Shown here piece by piece: positions 15,740-24,990 of a stretch of 43,521 bases of DNA. The notes under the pieces are model-generated. The model was not told where the DNA came from and searched no databases. It saw only the letters and a list, made by a program, of their open reading frames with translations. The position numbers were made by a program, and so were the translations under genes. The first letter of the stretch is position 1. Each line of letters opens with the position of its first letter. The DNA comes from an uncultured Acetobacteraceae bacterium (GTDB lineage: Bacteria > Pseudomonadota > Alphaproteobacteria > Acetobacterales > Acetobacteraceae): contig CALMVI010000158.1 of NCBI GenBank assembly GCA_937873095.1, positions 1 to 43,521 of the forward strand, given 5' to 3'.

Positions 15740-16192
15740 ATGGGCAAGGTTGCGGAGGCGCTGCGGGACCGTATCGGCGAGGAGCTGGCGGTTTCGGACT
15801 GGCTGGAGGTGGACCAGGCGCGCATCGACGCGTTCGCCGCCTGCACCGAGGACTTCCAGTGGATCCACGTCGACCGCGAGCGCGCTGCGGCCGGGCCGTT
15901 CGGCGCCACCATCGCGCATGGCTTCCTGACCCTGTCCCTGCTGCCGCGCCTGACCTCCGGCGTGTGGGCGGCCGGCCTGCAGCTGGACGCGATGCTGAAT
16001 TACGGGCTCGACAAGCTGCGCTTCCTCACTCCGGTCACCGCGGGCTCGCGCATCCGCAACCGGCTGCGGCTGCTGTCGGTGGAGGAGAAGGGGCCGGGCC
16101 GCACGCTGATCGCGTTCGAGAATACCGTCGAGATCGAGGGCGCCCAGAAGCCGGCCCTGGTCGCGCACACGCTGGTGATGGCGTTCGGGTAG
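15740..16192 (+). CDS. MaoC family (R)-specific enoyl-CoA hydratase
   Basis: A 150-residue single hot-dog domain protein that in the family hydrates trans-2-enoyl-CoA to (R)-3-hydroxyacyl-CoA. The catalytic Asp/His pair is in TEDFQWIHVDRERA near residue 40, followed by GPFGATIAHGFLTLSLLP, the standard MaoC/PhaJ signature. It ends in ALVAHTLVMAFG. No PHA or beta-oxidation gene is next to it. The start ATG follows a weak GGAACGG sequence. A G/C-block repeat lies directly downstream. Confidence 0.92.
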   Translation: MGKVAEALRDRIGEELAVSDWLEVDQARIDAFAACTEDFQWIHVDRERAAAGPFGATIAHGFLTLSLLPRLTSGVWAAGLQLDAMLNYGLDKLRFLTPVTAGSRIRNRLRLLSVEEKGPGRTLIAFENTVEIEGAQKPALVAHTLVMAFG

Positions 16193-16199
16193 TCTGCGC

Positions 16200-16247
16200 G
16201 TCCGGGGGCGCCCGCCCCCGGCGGGGTTTGGGGCAGAGTCCCAAGTC
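16200..16247. repeat. G/C-block intergenic repeat, copy 3
   Basis: Nearly identical to 1-50 over about 45 nt, with one change turning gagcccc into gagtccc and so weakening the second hairpin. It begins 8 nt after the maoC stop. The rest of the 233-nt gap before the sigma factor holds no gene I can see. Confidence 0.88.
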
Positions 16248-16425
16248 TTCTCGGCGCCTGGGCGACCCCGCATCCATTATGCCGCACCGCCCGTAGAATG
16301 AGCAGCGGCCCGGCCATCCCTCTTGCGCCGCCGGCCGGGAGCGGCACCAATGACGGCGAACACAGGCCCGCTCACGCAGCGCGGCAGCACGGCGCCCGGG
16401 CGCCAGGTCAGGGGACCCGTCCTGC

Positions 16426-16977
16426 ATGCCGGCCGATGCCGCAAGCCTGAACGACGCCGACCTCATCCTGCGCTGCGCCGGCCAGGACCGCGCCGCGTTC
16501 CGCACACTCTACGCCAAGTGGAGCGCCAGGCTGCACGGTGTCGCCTTGCGCATCACCCGTGATCCGGCACTGGCCGCCGACGCCACCCACGACGCGTTCG
16601 TCCAGCTCTGGCAACAGGCCGCACGCTACGACCCCAAGCTGGGCGAGGCGGGGGCGTGGCTGATGAGCCTGGCGCGCTACAGGGCGCTCGACCTGGTACG
16701 CCGGCGCGGACGTGAGAGGCTGGGCCACGAACCGGCGCAGGATCAGGCCGACCAAGGCCCCGACCCTCTGGCAAGCCTGCTGGCCGCGGCCGATGGCGGC
16801 GCGCTGCATCGCTGCCTGGAAACGCTCCAGCCGGAACGGCGAAGGCTGATCGTGCTCGCCTTTGTCGAAGGCTACTCGCACAGCCAGCTTGCGGCATTGC
16901 TGGCCGTGCCGGTCGGCACGGTGAAATCGTGGATCAGGCGCAGCCTGATCGGGCTGAAGGAGTGCCTGGCGTCGTGA
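16426..16977 (+). CDS. ECF-type RNA polymerase sigma factor
   Basis: A 183-residue extracytoplasmic-function sigma factor. Region 2 is FRTLYAKWSARLHGVALRIT followed by DATHDAFVQLWQQAARYDP and AWLMSLARYRALDLVRRR. Region 4 is CLETLQPERRRLIVLAFVEG followed by SHSQLAALLAVPVGTVKSWI with its helix-turn-helix. The similarity is to the SigK group, which is consistent with the RskA-type partner encoded next. The ATG at 16426 has AGGGGA upstream. Its TGA overlaps the GTG start of the anti-sigma gene, so synthesis is coupled. I could not find a convincing ECF promoter in front, so autoregulation is not shown. Confidence 0.95.
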   Translation: MPADAASLNDADLILRCAGQDRAAFRTLYAKWSARLHGVALRITRDPALAADATHDAFVQLWQQAARYDPKLGEAGAWLMSLARYRALDLVRRRGRERLGHEPAQDQADQGPDPLASLLAAADGGALHRCLETLQPERRRLIVLAFVEGYSHSQLAALLAVPVGTVKSWIRRSLIGLKECLAS

Positions 16978-17636
16978 GCGGGGCGGACGACGATTTCAGC
17001 CCCGAGACCCTGGCCGCGGAATACGTGCTGGGAACGCTGGACGCGGCCGGGCACGCCGCCGCTTCGGCCAGGCTGGCGGTGGACCCGGCCTTCGCGGCCG
17101 AGGTGCGGTTCTGGGAGGACCGCCTGTTCCCGCTGACCGCGCTGGCTGCACCCGTGCCCCCGCCGGCCGCCCTGCTAAGCCGCATCGAGGCCTCCATCGG
17201 CGCCCCCGCGCCGGCCAACGACAACCGCGTGCGCTTCTGGCGCACCGCCGCGCTCGCGGCGTCGGCGGTTGCGGCGTCGCTGGCCCTGTTCGTGGCGCTG
17301 CGTCCGGCCCATCCCCCGGTCTTCGCCGTGCTCTCGCCCACAGGGGCCGTGGCGCCGGTGCTGGTGGCGTTCGGCGGCCAGGGCGAGGCGATCGGCCTGC
17401 GCCCGAGTGCGGCGATCGGGGTCGCCCAGGACCGCGACCTTCAGCTGTGGTCGCTGCCGGAAGGGGCGACGCGCCCGGCGTCGCTCGGCGTCCTGCCGGC
17501 AGGGGGCAAGCAACTCCCGCCCGGCGTGCAGCCCGGCACCAAGCTGCTGGTCAGCCTGGAACCCAAAGGCGGTTCCCCTACCGGCCAGCCGACCGGTCCC
17601 GTGGTCTATGGCGGCGTGCTGCAGCGGTTCAGGTAG
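16974..17636 (+). CDS. RskA-type anti-sigma factor
   Basis: A 220-residue membrane anti-sigma factor expected to hold the preceding ECF sigma inactive. The cytoplasmic N-terminal part has the family pattern ETLAAEYVLGTLDAAGHAAA and VDPAFAAEVRFWEDRLFPL. One membrane helix (RTAALAASAVAASLALFVAL) near residue 95 follows, then a periplasmic RskA domain ending LVSLEPKGGSPTGQPTGPVV. It has no HxxxCxxC zinc motif, so it is not a redox ZAS type. The GTG start at 16974 overlaps the sigma stop (GTGA) and has AAGGAG upstream; a longer frame from inside the sigma gene is rejected. The triggering signal is unknown. Confidence 0.93.
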   Translation: MSGADDDFSPETLAAEYVLGTLDAAGHAAASARLAVDPAFAAEVRFWEDRLFPLTALAAPVPPPAALLSRIEASIGAPAPANDNRVRFWRTAALAASAVAASLALFVALRPAHPPVFAVLSPTGAVAPVLVAFGGQGEAIGLRPSAAIGVAQDRDLQLWSLPEGATRPASLGVLPAGGKQLPPGVQPGTKLLVSLEPKGGSPTGQPTGPVVYGGVLQRFR

Positions 17637-17643
17637 GTGGTCA

Positions 17644-17690
17644 GAGCAGCATCATTCAGACAGGAATCGGTCTGAATGATGAAGCTGCTC
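17644..17690. repeat. Bulged GAGCA palindrome, copy 1
   Basis: An 18-bp stem, gagcagc plus atcattcagac pairing with gtctgaatgat and gctgctc, has a 3-nt gaa bulge on the right side and an 8-nt loop. The copies at 21548 and 24887 have the same design with the same bulge position. It sits between the convergent anti-sigma and murA genes, 20 nt from the murA stop, and could end transcripts from both sides. Confidence 0.85.
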
Positions 17691-17710
17691 GCCAGAGCGA
17701 AAGCTGGCCT

Positions 17711-18967
<1,257 letters not shown>

Positions 18968-18990
18968 GCAACAACCCCCGAAAAACAAGG

Positions 18991-19040
18991 CCAGGGGCTC
19001 TGCCCCTGGACCCGGCTGGGGCCAGTCGGCCCCAGACCCC
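18991..19040 (-). repeat. G/C-block intergenic repeat, divergent form
   Basis: Two hairpins lie side by side: ccaggggc-tct-gcccctgg and ggggcc-agtc-ggcccc. It is separated from the dcd stop by a single base and lies upstream of murA within the same transcription unit. It is related to the element at 24466-24539. Confidence 0.8.
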
Positions 19041-19041
19041 A

Positions 19042-19596
19042 TTACATGCGCGGCAGGGACACGCCGCGTTGGCGCATGTACTTGCCGCGCTTGTCGGCAT
19101 AGCTGACCTCTGGCGGGCTGTCGCCCTGCAGGAACAGGAACTGGCAGATGCCCTCGTTGGCGTGGATCTTCGCCGGCAGTGGCGTGGTGTTGCTGATCTC
19201 TATCGTCACCTGGCCCTCCCATTCCGGCTCCAGCGGCGTCACGTTCACGATGATGCCGCAGCGCGCATAGGTCGACTTGCCCAGGCAGATCACCAGGATG
19301 TCGCGCGGGATGCGGAAATACTCGACCGTGTGCGCCAGCGCGAAACTGTTCGGCGGAATGATGCACACCGGCGCCCGGCGGGTGACGAAGCTGCTGTCCG
19401 AAAACTCCTTCGGGTCGACAACCGCGCTGTCAACGTTGGTGAAGATGCGGAAATCATCGGCCACCCGCGCGTCGTAGCCGTAGCTCGACAGCCCGTAGCT
19501 GATCACCCCTTCCCGCTTCTGCGTCTCGACGAACGGCTCGATCATCGCACGTTCGGCCGCCATGCGGCGTATCCAGTGGTCGGGCATCACGGGCAT
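19042..19596 (-). CDS. dcd: dCTP deaminase
   Basis: Deaminates dCTP to dUTP, feeding dTMP synthesis. The 184-residue protein has the start [15 protein letters not shown], the nucleotide-binding [16 protein letters not shown] near residue 37, [20 protein letters not shown] and [16 protein letters not shown], with the catalytic Glu in the EPEWEGQ region. It ends in [20 protein letters not shown]. The ATG at 19596 directly follows the TGA of the 59-residue gene with no spacer and has no obvious ribosome binding site, so translation is probably coupled. An ATG three codons downstream (MPDHWIR) is possible. Confidence 0.96.
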   Translation of the reverse strand: MPVMPDHWIRRMAAERAMIEPFVETQKREGVISYGLSSYGYDARVADDFRIFTNVDSAVVDPKEFSDSSFVTRRAPVCIIPPNSFALAHTVEYFRIPRDILVICLGKSTYARCGIIVNVTPLEPEWEGQVTIEISNTTPLPAKIHANEGICQFLFLQGDSPPEVSYADKRGKYMRQRGVSLPRM

Positions 19597-19776
19597 TCAG
19601 TTGCCAGTTTTCAGGACGTCAGTTGCCGGAGATGGCGGCTCGAGCGGTTGCGTTGAGCAATCCTCCTTAGCCCGCGCCTGCGCCTTGCGGCGGCGCAGGT
19701 TTTCCCGCAGCGCAGCCGCCTCCCGCTCGCGCCGGGCCTGCGCCTCGGCCGCCGCACGGGGTGTCAGGTCCGGCAC
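19597..19776 (-). CDS. 59-residue basic coiled-coil-like small protein
   Basis: A short gene starting with GTG at 19776 and reading VPDLTPRAAAEAQARRER, then EAAALRENLRRRKAQARAKE, and ending LKTGN. It is helical, rich in Ala, Arg and Glu, with a basic LRRRKAQAR stretch. Small proteins with a central LRxNLRRRKxQARA pattern are common near core genes in Rhodospirillales, but I know of no function. The start overlaps the TAG of the second transglutaminase by one base (TAGTG), and the stop abuts the dcd ATG. GGAG and GAGGTG lie just before the GTG. This exact packing on both sides and the codon choice argue it is real. Confidence 0.75.
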   Translation of the reverse strand: MPDLTPRAAAEAQARREREAAALRENLRRRKAQARAKEDCSTQPLEPPSPATDVLKTGN

Positions 19777-20585
19777 TACTCCGGCACCTCGTCGGTCCAG
19801 ACCGTAAACCCCGACAGGATCGACGGTCCGAACACGGTCGAGATCGCAACGTCCGTCGCGTCGCGCCCGCGCGCCATCAGGATGCGGCCGATCCGGGGAA
19901 TGTTATGCCGTGCGTCGAACGTGTACCAGCGCCCGCCGAGATAGGCTTCGAACCAGGCGGAAAAATCGCCTGGCGCGTCCACCCGCGGCACGCCGATGTC
20001 GCCCAGGTAGCCGGTGCAGTAGCGCGCGGGGATGTTCATGCAGCGGCAGAACGCCACCGCCAGGTGCGCGAAGTCGCGGCACACGCCGCGGCCCTCCTGA
20101 TAGCCCTCCCACGCCGTGCGCGTGCTGCGCGCGTCCTGGTAGTTGAACCTGATATGGGCGTGCACGAAGTCGCAGATCGCCTGCACGCGGCCCCAGCCAG
20201 GCTGCGTGTGGCCGAACAGCGACCATGCGGTGTCGCTCAGCCGGTCGGTCTCGCAGTAGCGGCTGCCGAGCAGGAACGTCAGCAGGTCGGGCGGCAGGGT
20301 CTCCACCGGATGCTGCTCGGCGCTCCAGTCCACCGCGTCCGGCAGGCCGGTGTCGTACACGTCGAACGCGGTGTGGATGGTGGTGCGCCCGGGCGGGGCC
20401 ACGATGCGCGTGCACAGATTGTCGAACCGGTCGACATAGGTCTCGAGTGCGACGTGCGGCGTGTAGGTGATCGGCGCCTCGGTCAGCAGGTCGTGCGCGC
20501 GGCTGGGATGCACGCTGATGGCCAGCATCATCGGCGTGGGCTGGAAGCAGTCGAAGCTGATCTCGTAGCCGGCGTGTATGCGCAT
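19776..20585 (-). CDS. Transglutaminase-like protein (second of pair)
   Basis: A 269-residue cysteine protease/transglutaminase-fold protein. The catalytic triad is visible: Cys in EGRGVCRDFAHLAVAFCRCM near residue 163, His in the region after PGDFSAWFEAYLGGRWYTF, and Asp in TFDARHN. It begins MRIHAGYEISFDCFQPTPMM, which is the bacterial transglutaminase N-terminal domain. No signal peptide is evident. The ATG at 20585 lies 5 nt after the stop of the first transglutaminase. Such pairs often travel with an alpha-E protein and a circularly permuted ATP-grasp ligase; neither is in this window. The substrate is unknown. Confidence 0.88.
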   Translation of the reverse strand: MRIHAGYEISFDCFQPTPMMLAISVHPSRAHDLLTEAPITYTPHVALETYVDRFDNLCTRIVAPPGRTTIHTAFDVYDTGLPDAVDWSAEQHPVETLPPDLLTFLLGSRYCETDRLSDTAWSLFGHTQPGWGRVQAICDFVHAHIRFNYQDARSTRTAWEGYQEGRGVCRDFAHLAVAFCRCMNIPARYCTGYLGDIGVPRVDAPGDFSAWFEAYLGGRWYTFDARHNIPRIGRILMARGRDATDVAISTVFGPSILSGFTVWTDEVPE

Positions 20586-20590
20586 GTCCC

Positions 20591-21526
20591 TCAACTCTCC
20601 CTGGCGGCGCCCGGCGCGGCATCGATCCCTGGCCTGGCGGGCGCGCCGTGCCCGGCCGACGCGGTGACGCTGACCTCCACCGCCAGCCCCAGGCTGTCGC
20701 TCGGAAACCCCGTCCAGCTGCCCCAGAGCGGCACCGCCTGCGACGGGTGGCGCCCGATCGCGACCCGTATCAGGTCGTGGCTGCCGACGATGCCGTTGGT
20801 GGGGTCGAACTCCATCCAGCCCGCGCCGGGCAGGTAGACCTGCACCCAGGCATGGGTCGACCCGCCGCCGGTCCGCGCGGGTCCGCGGTCGCCCGCCGGG
20901 CTGTAGAGGTAGCCGGAAACGAACCGGGCGGCAAAGCCCAGCGCGCGCACCGCCTCCATCATCAGCAGCGCGAAGTCGCGGCAGGACCCGCGGCCGAGCT
21001 TCAGCGTCAGCAGCGGCTCCTGGATGCCCATCTCCTCGCGCCGCACATAGGTGAAGTCGCGCCGGATCGCCTGGGTGATGCGCGCCAGCAGCTCGGCACT
21101 CGGGGACCCGCGCCCGCCCACGAAGCTTGCGGCCCAGCCCGACAGCTCCCGCCTCGGATCGGGGTAGTGCCGTTCCACCGAGCGCAGAAGGTCGGGCATG
21201 TCCTCCTGGTCGTAGGCGAAGGGATAGGTTTCCGCGTACGGCGCCACCGGAAAATGCAGCAGCTCGCGGCCTGCATGTTCGAGCTGGATGACGCTTTCGA
21301 AGCGCAGCATCGTGGCGCGGCGGGAAAACCCCACGCAGGCCACGCAATTGCCGAACACGTCGTGCATCCAGTGCACCGAGGCGGGCGCCGGGTCCACCGT
21401 CAGCGCGGCGTGGATCAGCCGCTGGTCGTAGCTGTCCCGCGGCCGGTACATCACCCGGTGCTCGCCGAACGCCACCGGCTGCTTGTAGCGGTAGGTCGAG
21501 ACATGTCGGACGGTCAGCAGCGGCAT
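20591..21526 (-). CDS. Transglutaminase-like protein (first of pair)
   Basis: A 311-residue protein with an N-terminal transglutaminase-associated domain (TVRHVSTYRYKQPVAFGEHR) and a catalytic domain. The triad is Cys in LGRGSCRDFALLMMEAVRAL near residue 180, His in GGSTHAWVQVYLPGAGW, and Asp in EFDPTNG. It is the first gene of the minus-strand run continuing through the second transglutaminase, the 59-residue gene, dcd and murA. Whether the two enzymes work as proteases or ligases is not known. The start ATG has only a weak upstream GGAAGGG. A 103-nt palindromic repeat occupies the gap to the divergent neighbour. Confidence 0.9.
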   Translation of the reverse strand: MPLLTVRHVSTYRYKQPVAFGEHRVMYRPRDSYDQRLIHAALTVDPAPASVHWMHDVFGNCVACVGFSRRATMLRFESVIQLEHAGRELLHFPVAPYAETYPFAYDQEDMPDLLRSVERHYPDPRRELSGWAASFVGGRGSPSAELLARITQAIRRDFTYVRREEMGIQEPLLTLKLGRGSCRDFALLMMEAVRALGFAARFVSGYLYSPAGDRGPARTGGGSTHAWVQVYLPGAGWMEFDPTNGIVGSHDLIRVAIGRHPSQAVPLWGSWTGFPSDSLGLAVEVSVTASAGHGAPARPGIDAAPGAARES

Positions 21527-21547
21527 CGTCCGGACCCTTCCCTCCCG

Positions 21548-21650
21548 CTAGAGCAGATCCCGATCAGACGGAATTGTCTGATCGGGTGAAGATGCTCGCA
21601 AAACACGAGCTAGAGCCTGTGGAGTGAACGCAAGTGAACGCAACATGCTC
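21548..21650. repeat. Bulged GAGCA palindrome with tail, copy 2
   Basis: A 103-nt element nearly identical to 24887-24990. The core is ctagagcagat, an 11-bp stem (21559-21569 with 21576-21586) around a 6-nt loop, then tgaagatgctcg and a tail gagctagagcctgtggagtg ending in aacatgctc. One stem pair is A-T here and G-C in the other copy, so the fold is kept while the sequence changes. Confidence 0.92.
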
Positions 21651-21714
21651 TTGTGTCCCGCCCGGCCACCACGGACGCTGGGCTGCGACGCCACGATCGG
21701 ATTATGCAATCGGC

Positions 21715-22533
21715 ATGCCCCAAAGCCCAGACTACACCGATCACGCCGACGGCCGATCGGCGCCGCTGCTCGGCCCAGGCGACCCGCACCCCGTGCTGGT
21801 GCACGATGCGGGCGGACCCTCGCCCTTCCTGCTGACCTGCGACCATGCCGGACGGCGCGTGCCGGCCGCCCTGGGCGACATGGGCGTGTGGCAGCCCGAC
21901 TGGGACCGCCACATCGCCTGGGACATCGGCATCGCCGGCGTGTGTGCGCGCCTGGCGCCGCTGCTGGGTGCCACCTGGATCGAACAGCTCTATTCCCGCC
22001 TGGTGATCGACTGCAACCGCAGGCCCGGCCACCCGACCTCGATCCCGCCGGTCAGCGACGGCACGCCGGTCCCCGCCAACGCCCGCCTGTCCGAGGCTGC
22101 CCGGCAGGCCCGCGCGGACGCGGTGTTCGCGCCCTACCACCGCGCCATCGCCGCTGAACTTGACCGCCGGCAGGCGGCCGGGCGCATGACAATCCTGCTG
22201 GCCATGCACAGCTTCACGCCGGTGCTGGCAGGGTCCGCCCGGCCCTGGCAGGCCGGCGTGCTGTTCAACCGCGACCCGCGCCTGTCCCTGGCCCTGGCCG
22301 TCCGGCTCCGCCGCGCGGGCTACATCGTGGGCGAGAACGAGCCGTACACGCTGACCGACGACTCCGACTACACCGTGCCGGTGCACGCCGAAGCCCGCGC
22401 GCTGCCCTATGTGGAGCTGGAGATTCGCCAGGACCTGATCGCGAACGCCGACGGACAGTCCGCGTGGGCAGCCCTGCTAGCCTCGACGCTGCCGGACGCG
22501 CTGGCCGAGATGGGGCGAGCTTCTCGCCCATAA
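21715..22533 (+). CDS. N-formylglutamate amidohydrolase family protein
   Basis: A 272-residue zinc hydrolase-type protein of the FGase family, which removes formate from N-formylglutamate in histidine degradation but also includes relatives of unknown substrate. Seen motifs are PFLLTCDHAGRRVPAAL near residue 40, YSRLVIDCNRRPGHPTSIP, LLAMHSFTPVLAG, and YVELEIRQDLI near the end. No hut genes are nearby, so a role in histidine use is not supported by context. The ATG at 21715 gives the usual short leader but lacks a clear ribosome binding site. Earlier in-frame starts fall inside the palindromic repeat. It is divergent from the transglutaminase operon. Confidence 0.88.
   Translation: MPQSPDYTDHADGRSAPLLGPGDPHPVLVHDAGGPSPFLLTCDHAGRRVPAALGDMGVWQPDWDRHIAWDIGIAGVCARLAPLLGATWIEQLYSRLVIDCNRRPGHPTSIPPVSDGTPVPANARLSEAARQARADAVFAPYHRAIAAELDRRQAAGRMTILLAMHSFTPVLAGSARPWQAGVLFNRDPRLSLALAVRLRRAGYIVGENEPYTLTDDSDYTVPVHAEARALPYVELEIRQDLIANADGQSAWAALLASTLPDALAEMGRASRP
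22513..22529 (+). terminator. Hairpin over the stop of the amidohydrolase gene
   Basis: gggcgag-ctt-ctcgccc forms a 7-bp stem inside the last codons, followed by cataatcttctcg. The T-content after it is modest. It could end transcripts of this gene, which converges with the membrane protein gene 21 nt away. Confidence 0.45.
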
Positions 22534-22554
22534 TCTTCTCGCCCCGAGGATGCA

Positions 22555-23847
22555 TCACGGCGGCCGAGCTTGCGCGCCATCGCCGGCGGACGGCAATCGC
22601 ACTGCCCACCCTGTGGGCCAGATCGCCAGAGCATGATTGGGGTCGGCGCGCCACGCGGCCACCTCAACCGTCCAGCTCGGCCCGTCGACGAACATGCCGT
22701 CCTGCGGCAGCACCGTCTGCTGGACCGAGATCGCCACCAGCCAGACCACCGCCGCCCAGGCACACAGGGCGACGCGGTCGGGTCGCCACGCGGTCGCCGC
22801 AAGGGACAGGATGCCCAGCGCGAACAGGACCGAGGGCGCGAAGGCGTAGCGATTACCTAGGACAGTCGTGATCAGGTCCGGCCCGCTCGCCAGCGCCCCG
22901 TCATAGGATAGGACAGCAAGCGCGCCGCCAGAGGCGAACAGCCAAAACGGTTCAGGCCGCCGGCGCAGGGCGACGGCGATGGCGATCAGGCCGACGCCTG
23001 CTGCCGTCAATCCGACCGCGTCGGCCGCACCACGCCCGGCGGCGAGTTGGGCGTGGATGTCTGCCGCCAGCCGCTCGGCCGCCTGTTCCCCCAGCAGGGG
23101 GATCGCCAGATGTTTGACCGAAACGATCAACAACAGCACACTCGGGCCGAGAATATGCCCGCGACCCGGCGTTGCCGAGTAAAAAGCCAGGAACTGTATG
23201 GCCGACCCTGCAACGATAGCTGCGGCGTCGTAGGTGCGGGCCATTTGGCGATCGACCGCCGCCCGCAGAACGAAAAGTGGCGCCAGAGCGACGCTTCCGG
23301 GACTGCAGAGCGGCGTCAGGAACACCAGAAGCCTGCGCACGGCCGCCGCCCCTACGCCCGCAGGCGTGCCCAATACCAGGCAGAGTGCAGCCGCGACGGC
23401 CAGATGGAACTGGCTGTTGGCGGTGTTCAGCCAAACCTCGTCGCAGACAGGGGGCATGCTCAGGAGCAGCATCGCCGACAGCAGGACTGTCGGCCGCTGC
23501 AGCCACCCGTCGCGTGCTGTGGCGAGCAGGATTGCGGGGAGCGTCTGGACGGCCAGCGCAACCGCGGTTGTCACGTGGGGCGCCTCGCGCAGGGGAGCCA
23601 GGCGGGCTGCGACTCCCGCGGCGTTGGCAAGCAGGCTGAGATAGCCGTTTGCCGGCATCAGCAGAGCCCGCCACCAGGGCATGGTCCAGGCGTGAAGGAA
23701 GTAGATCGTTCCCTCCTCCGCCCAAAACCGGCCGAAACGGATGATCGGGGGAATGCGGATGCACACCAACGCCAGGAACAGCTCGATTGCGAGCACGCGG
23801 ACGCCGAGCCTCAACACCGGTCCGGCCGGCGGCGCGGTTTGCCTCAT
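22555..23847 (-). CDS. Polytopic membrane protein of unknown function
   Basis: A 430-residue protein with roughly ten hydrophobic segments starting LRLGVRVLAIELFLALVCI. The first loop contains IRFGRFWAEEGTIYFLHAW, with an acidic AEEG pair as in GT-C type glycosyltransferases or O-antigen-related proteins, but I see no firm family signature and leave it unassigned. Other visible features are DEVWLNTANSQFHLAVAAAL and LGNRYAFAPSVLFALGILSL. The ATG at 23847 is chosen because the frame upstream runs straight through tRNA-Thr. It lies 45 nt downstream of that tRNA on the same strand. It is flanked by genes of unrelated function. Confidence 0.75.
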   Translation of the reverse strand: MRQTAPPAGPVLRLGVRVLAIELFLALVCIRIPPIIRFGRFWAEEGTIYFLHAWTMPWWRALLMPANGYLSLLANAAGVAARLAPLREAPHVTTAVALAVQTLPAILLATARDGWLQRPTVLLSAMLLLSMPPVCDEVWLNTANSQFHLAVAAALCLVLGTPAGVGAAAVRRLLVFLTPLCSPGSVALAPLFVLRAAVDRQMARTYDAAAIVAGSAIQFLAFYSATPGRGHILGPSVLLLIVSVKHLAIPLLGEQAAERLAADIHAQLAAGRGAADAVGLTAAGVGLIAIAVALRRRPEPFWLFASGGALAVLSYDGALASGPDLITTVLGNRYAFAPSVLFALGILSLAATAWRPDRVALCAWAAVVWLVAISVQQTVLPQDGMFVDGPSWTVEVAAWRADPNHALAIWPTGWAVRLPSAGDGAQARPP

Positions 23848-23891
23848 CTGGCTTTGATGTCCCCGCGAGCCTTGCGTCAACTCACCAACGG

Positions 23892-23966
<75 letters not shown>

Positions 23967-24047
23967 GCCCTGGCGGATTGGCGCACGCCTGATTAGACGC
24001 GGCCCCGACCGCTTGCAAGCCCGGCCGCCGCGCCCAAGCTCGCCCCC

Positions 24048-24455
24048 ATGTGGAAAGCCATCGCCGTCTCGGCCGCCTTGCTGGTCGCCATCCTCGTGCT
24101 GAGCAGCGTGCGCAACGGCCATCCCGGCCTCGACCCGCGCGACCAGCTCGCTTTCGAGCGCCAGGTGGCGCAGCAGCGGCGCATGCTGGCCGATAGCAGG
24201 CCGGCGGTGGACCCGGCGCTGTCATGTGCCGCGGCTCGCGCCCGTAGCGCGACCGTGCAGACCCTCTACCTCGTCTGGATCAACCACCGGGAGGATCTGG
24301 CACCCGCCCAGGACCGCGACGACGCGGCGGCCGACCTGGCCCGGTCCATCGCCGCCTGCGGCGCCAGCCCCGACGCGGTCGAGGACCAGGCCCACCAGCG
24401 CGGCATGGACCTGGGCCAAGCCGCAGCTTTAGCCATGCTGCAAGCCGGCCGCTGA
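24048..24455 (+). CDS. Hypothetical protein with N-terminal membrane anchor
   Basis: A 135-residue protein with an N-terminal hydrophobic segment (AIAVSAALLVAILVLSSV), probably a membrane anchor or uncleaved signal. A soluble, mostly helical Ala/Asp/Arg-rich part follows. Three cysteines stand at ALSCAAARA, IAACGAS and none near the anchor. I recognise no domain. It is divergent from tRNA-Thr by 81 nt. Codon use matches the surrounding genes, with C/G in most third positions, which supports coding. It is followed by a G/C-block repeat shared with the convergent 101-residue gene. Confidence 0.6.
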   Translation: MWKAIAVSAALLVAILVLSSVRNGHPGLDPRDQLAFERQVAQQRRMLADSRPAVDPALSCAAARARSATVQTLYLVWINHREDLAPAQDRDDAAADLARSIAACGASPDAVEDQAHQRGMDLGQAAALAMLQAGR

Positions 24456-24465
24456 CTCAGGATTC

Positions 24466-24539
24466 GGGGGTCTGGGGTTTCAAACCCCAGCCGGGTCCAG
24501 GGGCGTCGTGCGAAGCACGCTAGCGCGTGACGCCCCTGG
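24466..24539. repeat. G/C-block intergenic repeat, long form
   Basis: Two stacked hairpins: ctgggg-tttcaaa-ccccag, and an outer ccaggggcgtc/gacgcccctgg stem enclosing gtgcgaagcac and tagcgcg. It is related to 18991-19040. The 101-residue gene ends inside it, so its last codons (RGVTR and stop) are repeat sequence. Confidence 0.85.
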
Positions 24540-24825
24540 CGCGCCCCATCAACCGGCGCAGATCAGACCAGGCAAAGAGCGGCGGCAGCGGCCGTTGAAA
24601 CCAGCGTCCATCCGCCTCCCCCGCGGCCCCGGCAGACGCGCCCGCCGGGCCGAACAGCGGCGCGGGTGGCCGGCAATACCATTCGCTGCCGGAAAGCGCC
24701 GGCGCCGGCGCGCGCCGGACGGCGCCATGCAGCGCGTCCGTCCGCGACTGGATCAGCCGGCCGGCGAACAGCAGGATGGCGGGCGCGCCGAACAGGATGA
24801 ACACCATGGAGAACAGAGCCAGCAT
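24520..24825 (-). CDS. Small membrane protein of unknown function
   Basis: A 101-residue protein with an N-terminal membrane segment (LALFSMVFILFGAPAILLFA) and a Pro/Ala/Gly-rich tail containing SGSEWYCRPPAPLFGPAG and DGRWFQRPLPPLFAW. I recognise no family. A very good ribosome binding site, GGGAGG 9 nt before ATG 24825, supports translation. The TAG and last few codons are provided by a G/C-block repeat, so an earlier version may have ended differently. It is convergent with the 135-residue gene. Confidence 0.65.
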   Translation of the reverse strand: MLALFSMVFILFGAPAILLFAGRLIQSRTDALHGAVRRAPAPALSGSEWYCRPPAPLFGPAGASAGAAGEADGRWFQRPLPPLFAWSDLRRLMGRARGVTR

Positions 24826-24886
24826 CAGAACGCCTCCCTAAGGTTGGGTTGAGGCAGAACTGTGACGGCCGGGCGGTTTGCCCACC

Positions 24887-24990
24887 CTAGAGCAGATCCC
24901 GGTCAGACGGGATCGTCTGACCGGGTGAAGATGCTCGTAAGACAACGAGCTAGAGCCTGTGGAGTGAACGCGAGTGAACGGAACATGTTC
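24887..24990. repeat. Bulged GAGCA palindrome with tail, copy 3
   Basis: Same structure as 21548-21650: stem 24898-24908 with 24915-24925, bulged tgaag, then tail gagctagagcctgtggagtg. The stem pair at 24902-24921 is G-C instead of A-T, a compensating change. The mmsB stop codon overlaps its final base. Confidence 0.92.

Noticed and set aside
15670-16273. Extension of the M20 peptidase frame upstream to 691 codons
   Set aside because: The extra part is antisense to maoC and its repeat; peptidase homology begins near 15667.
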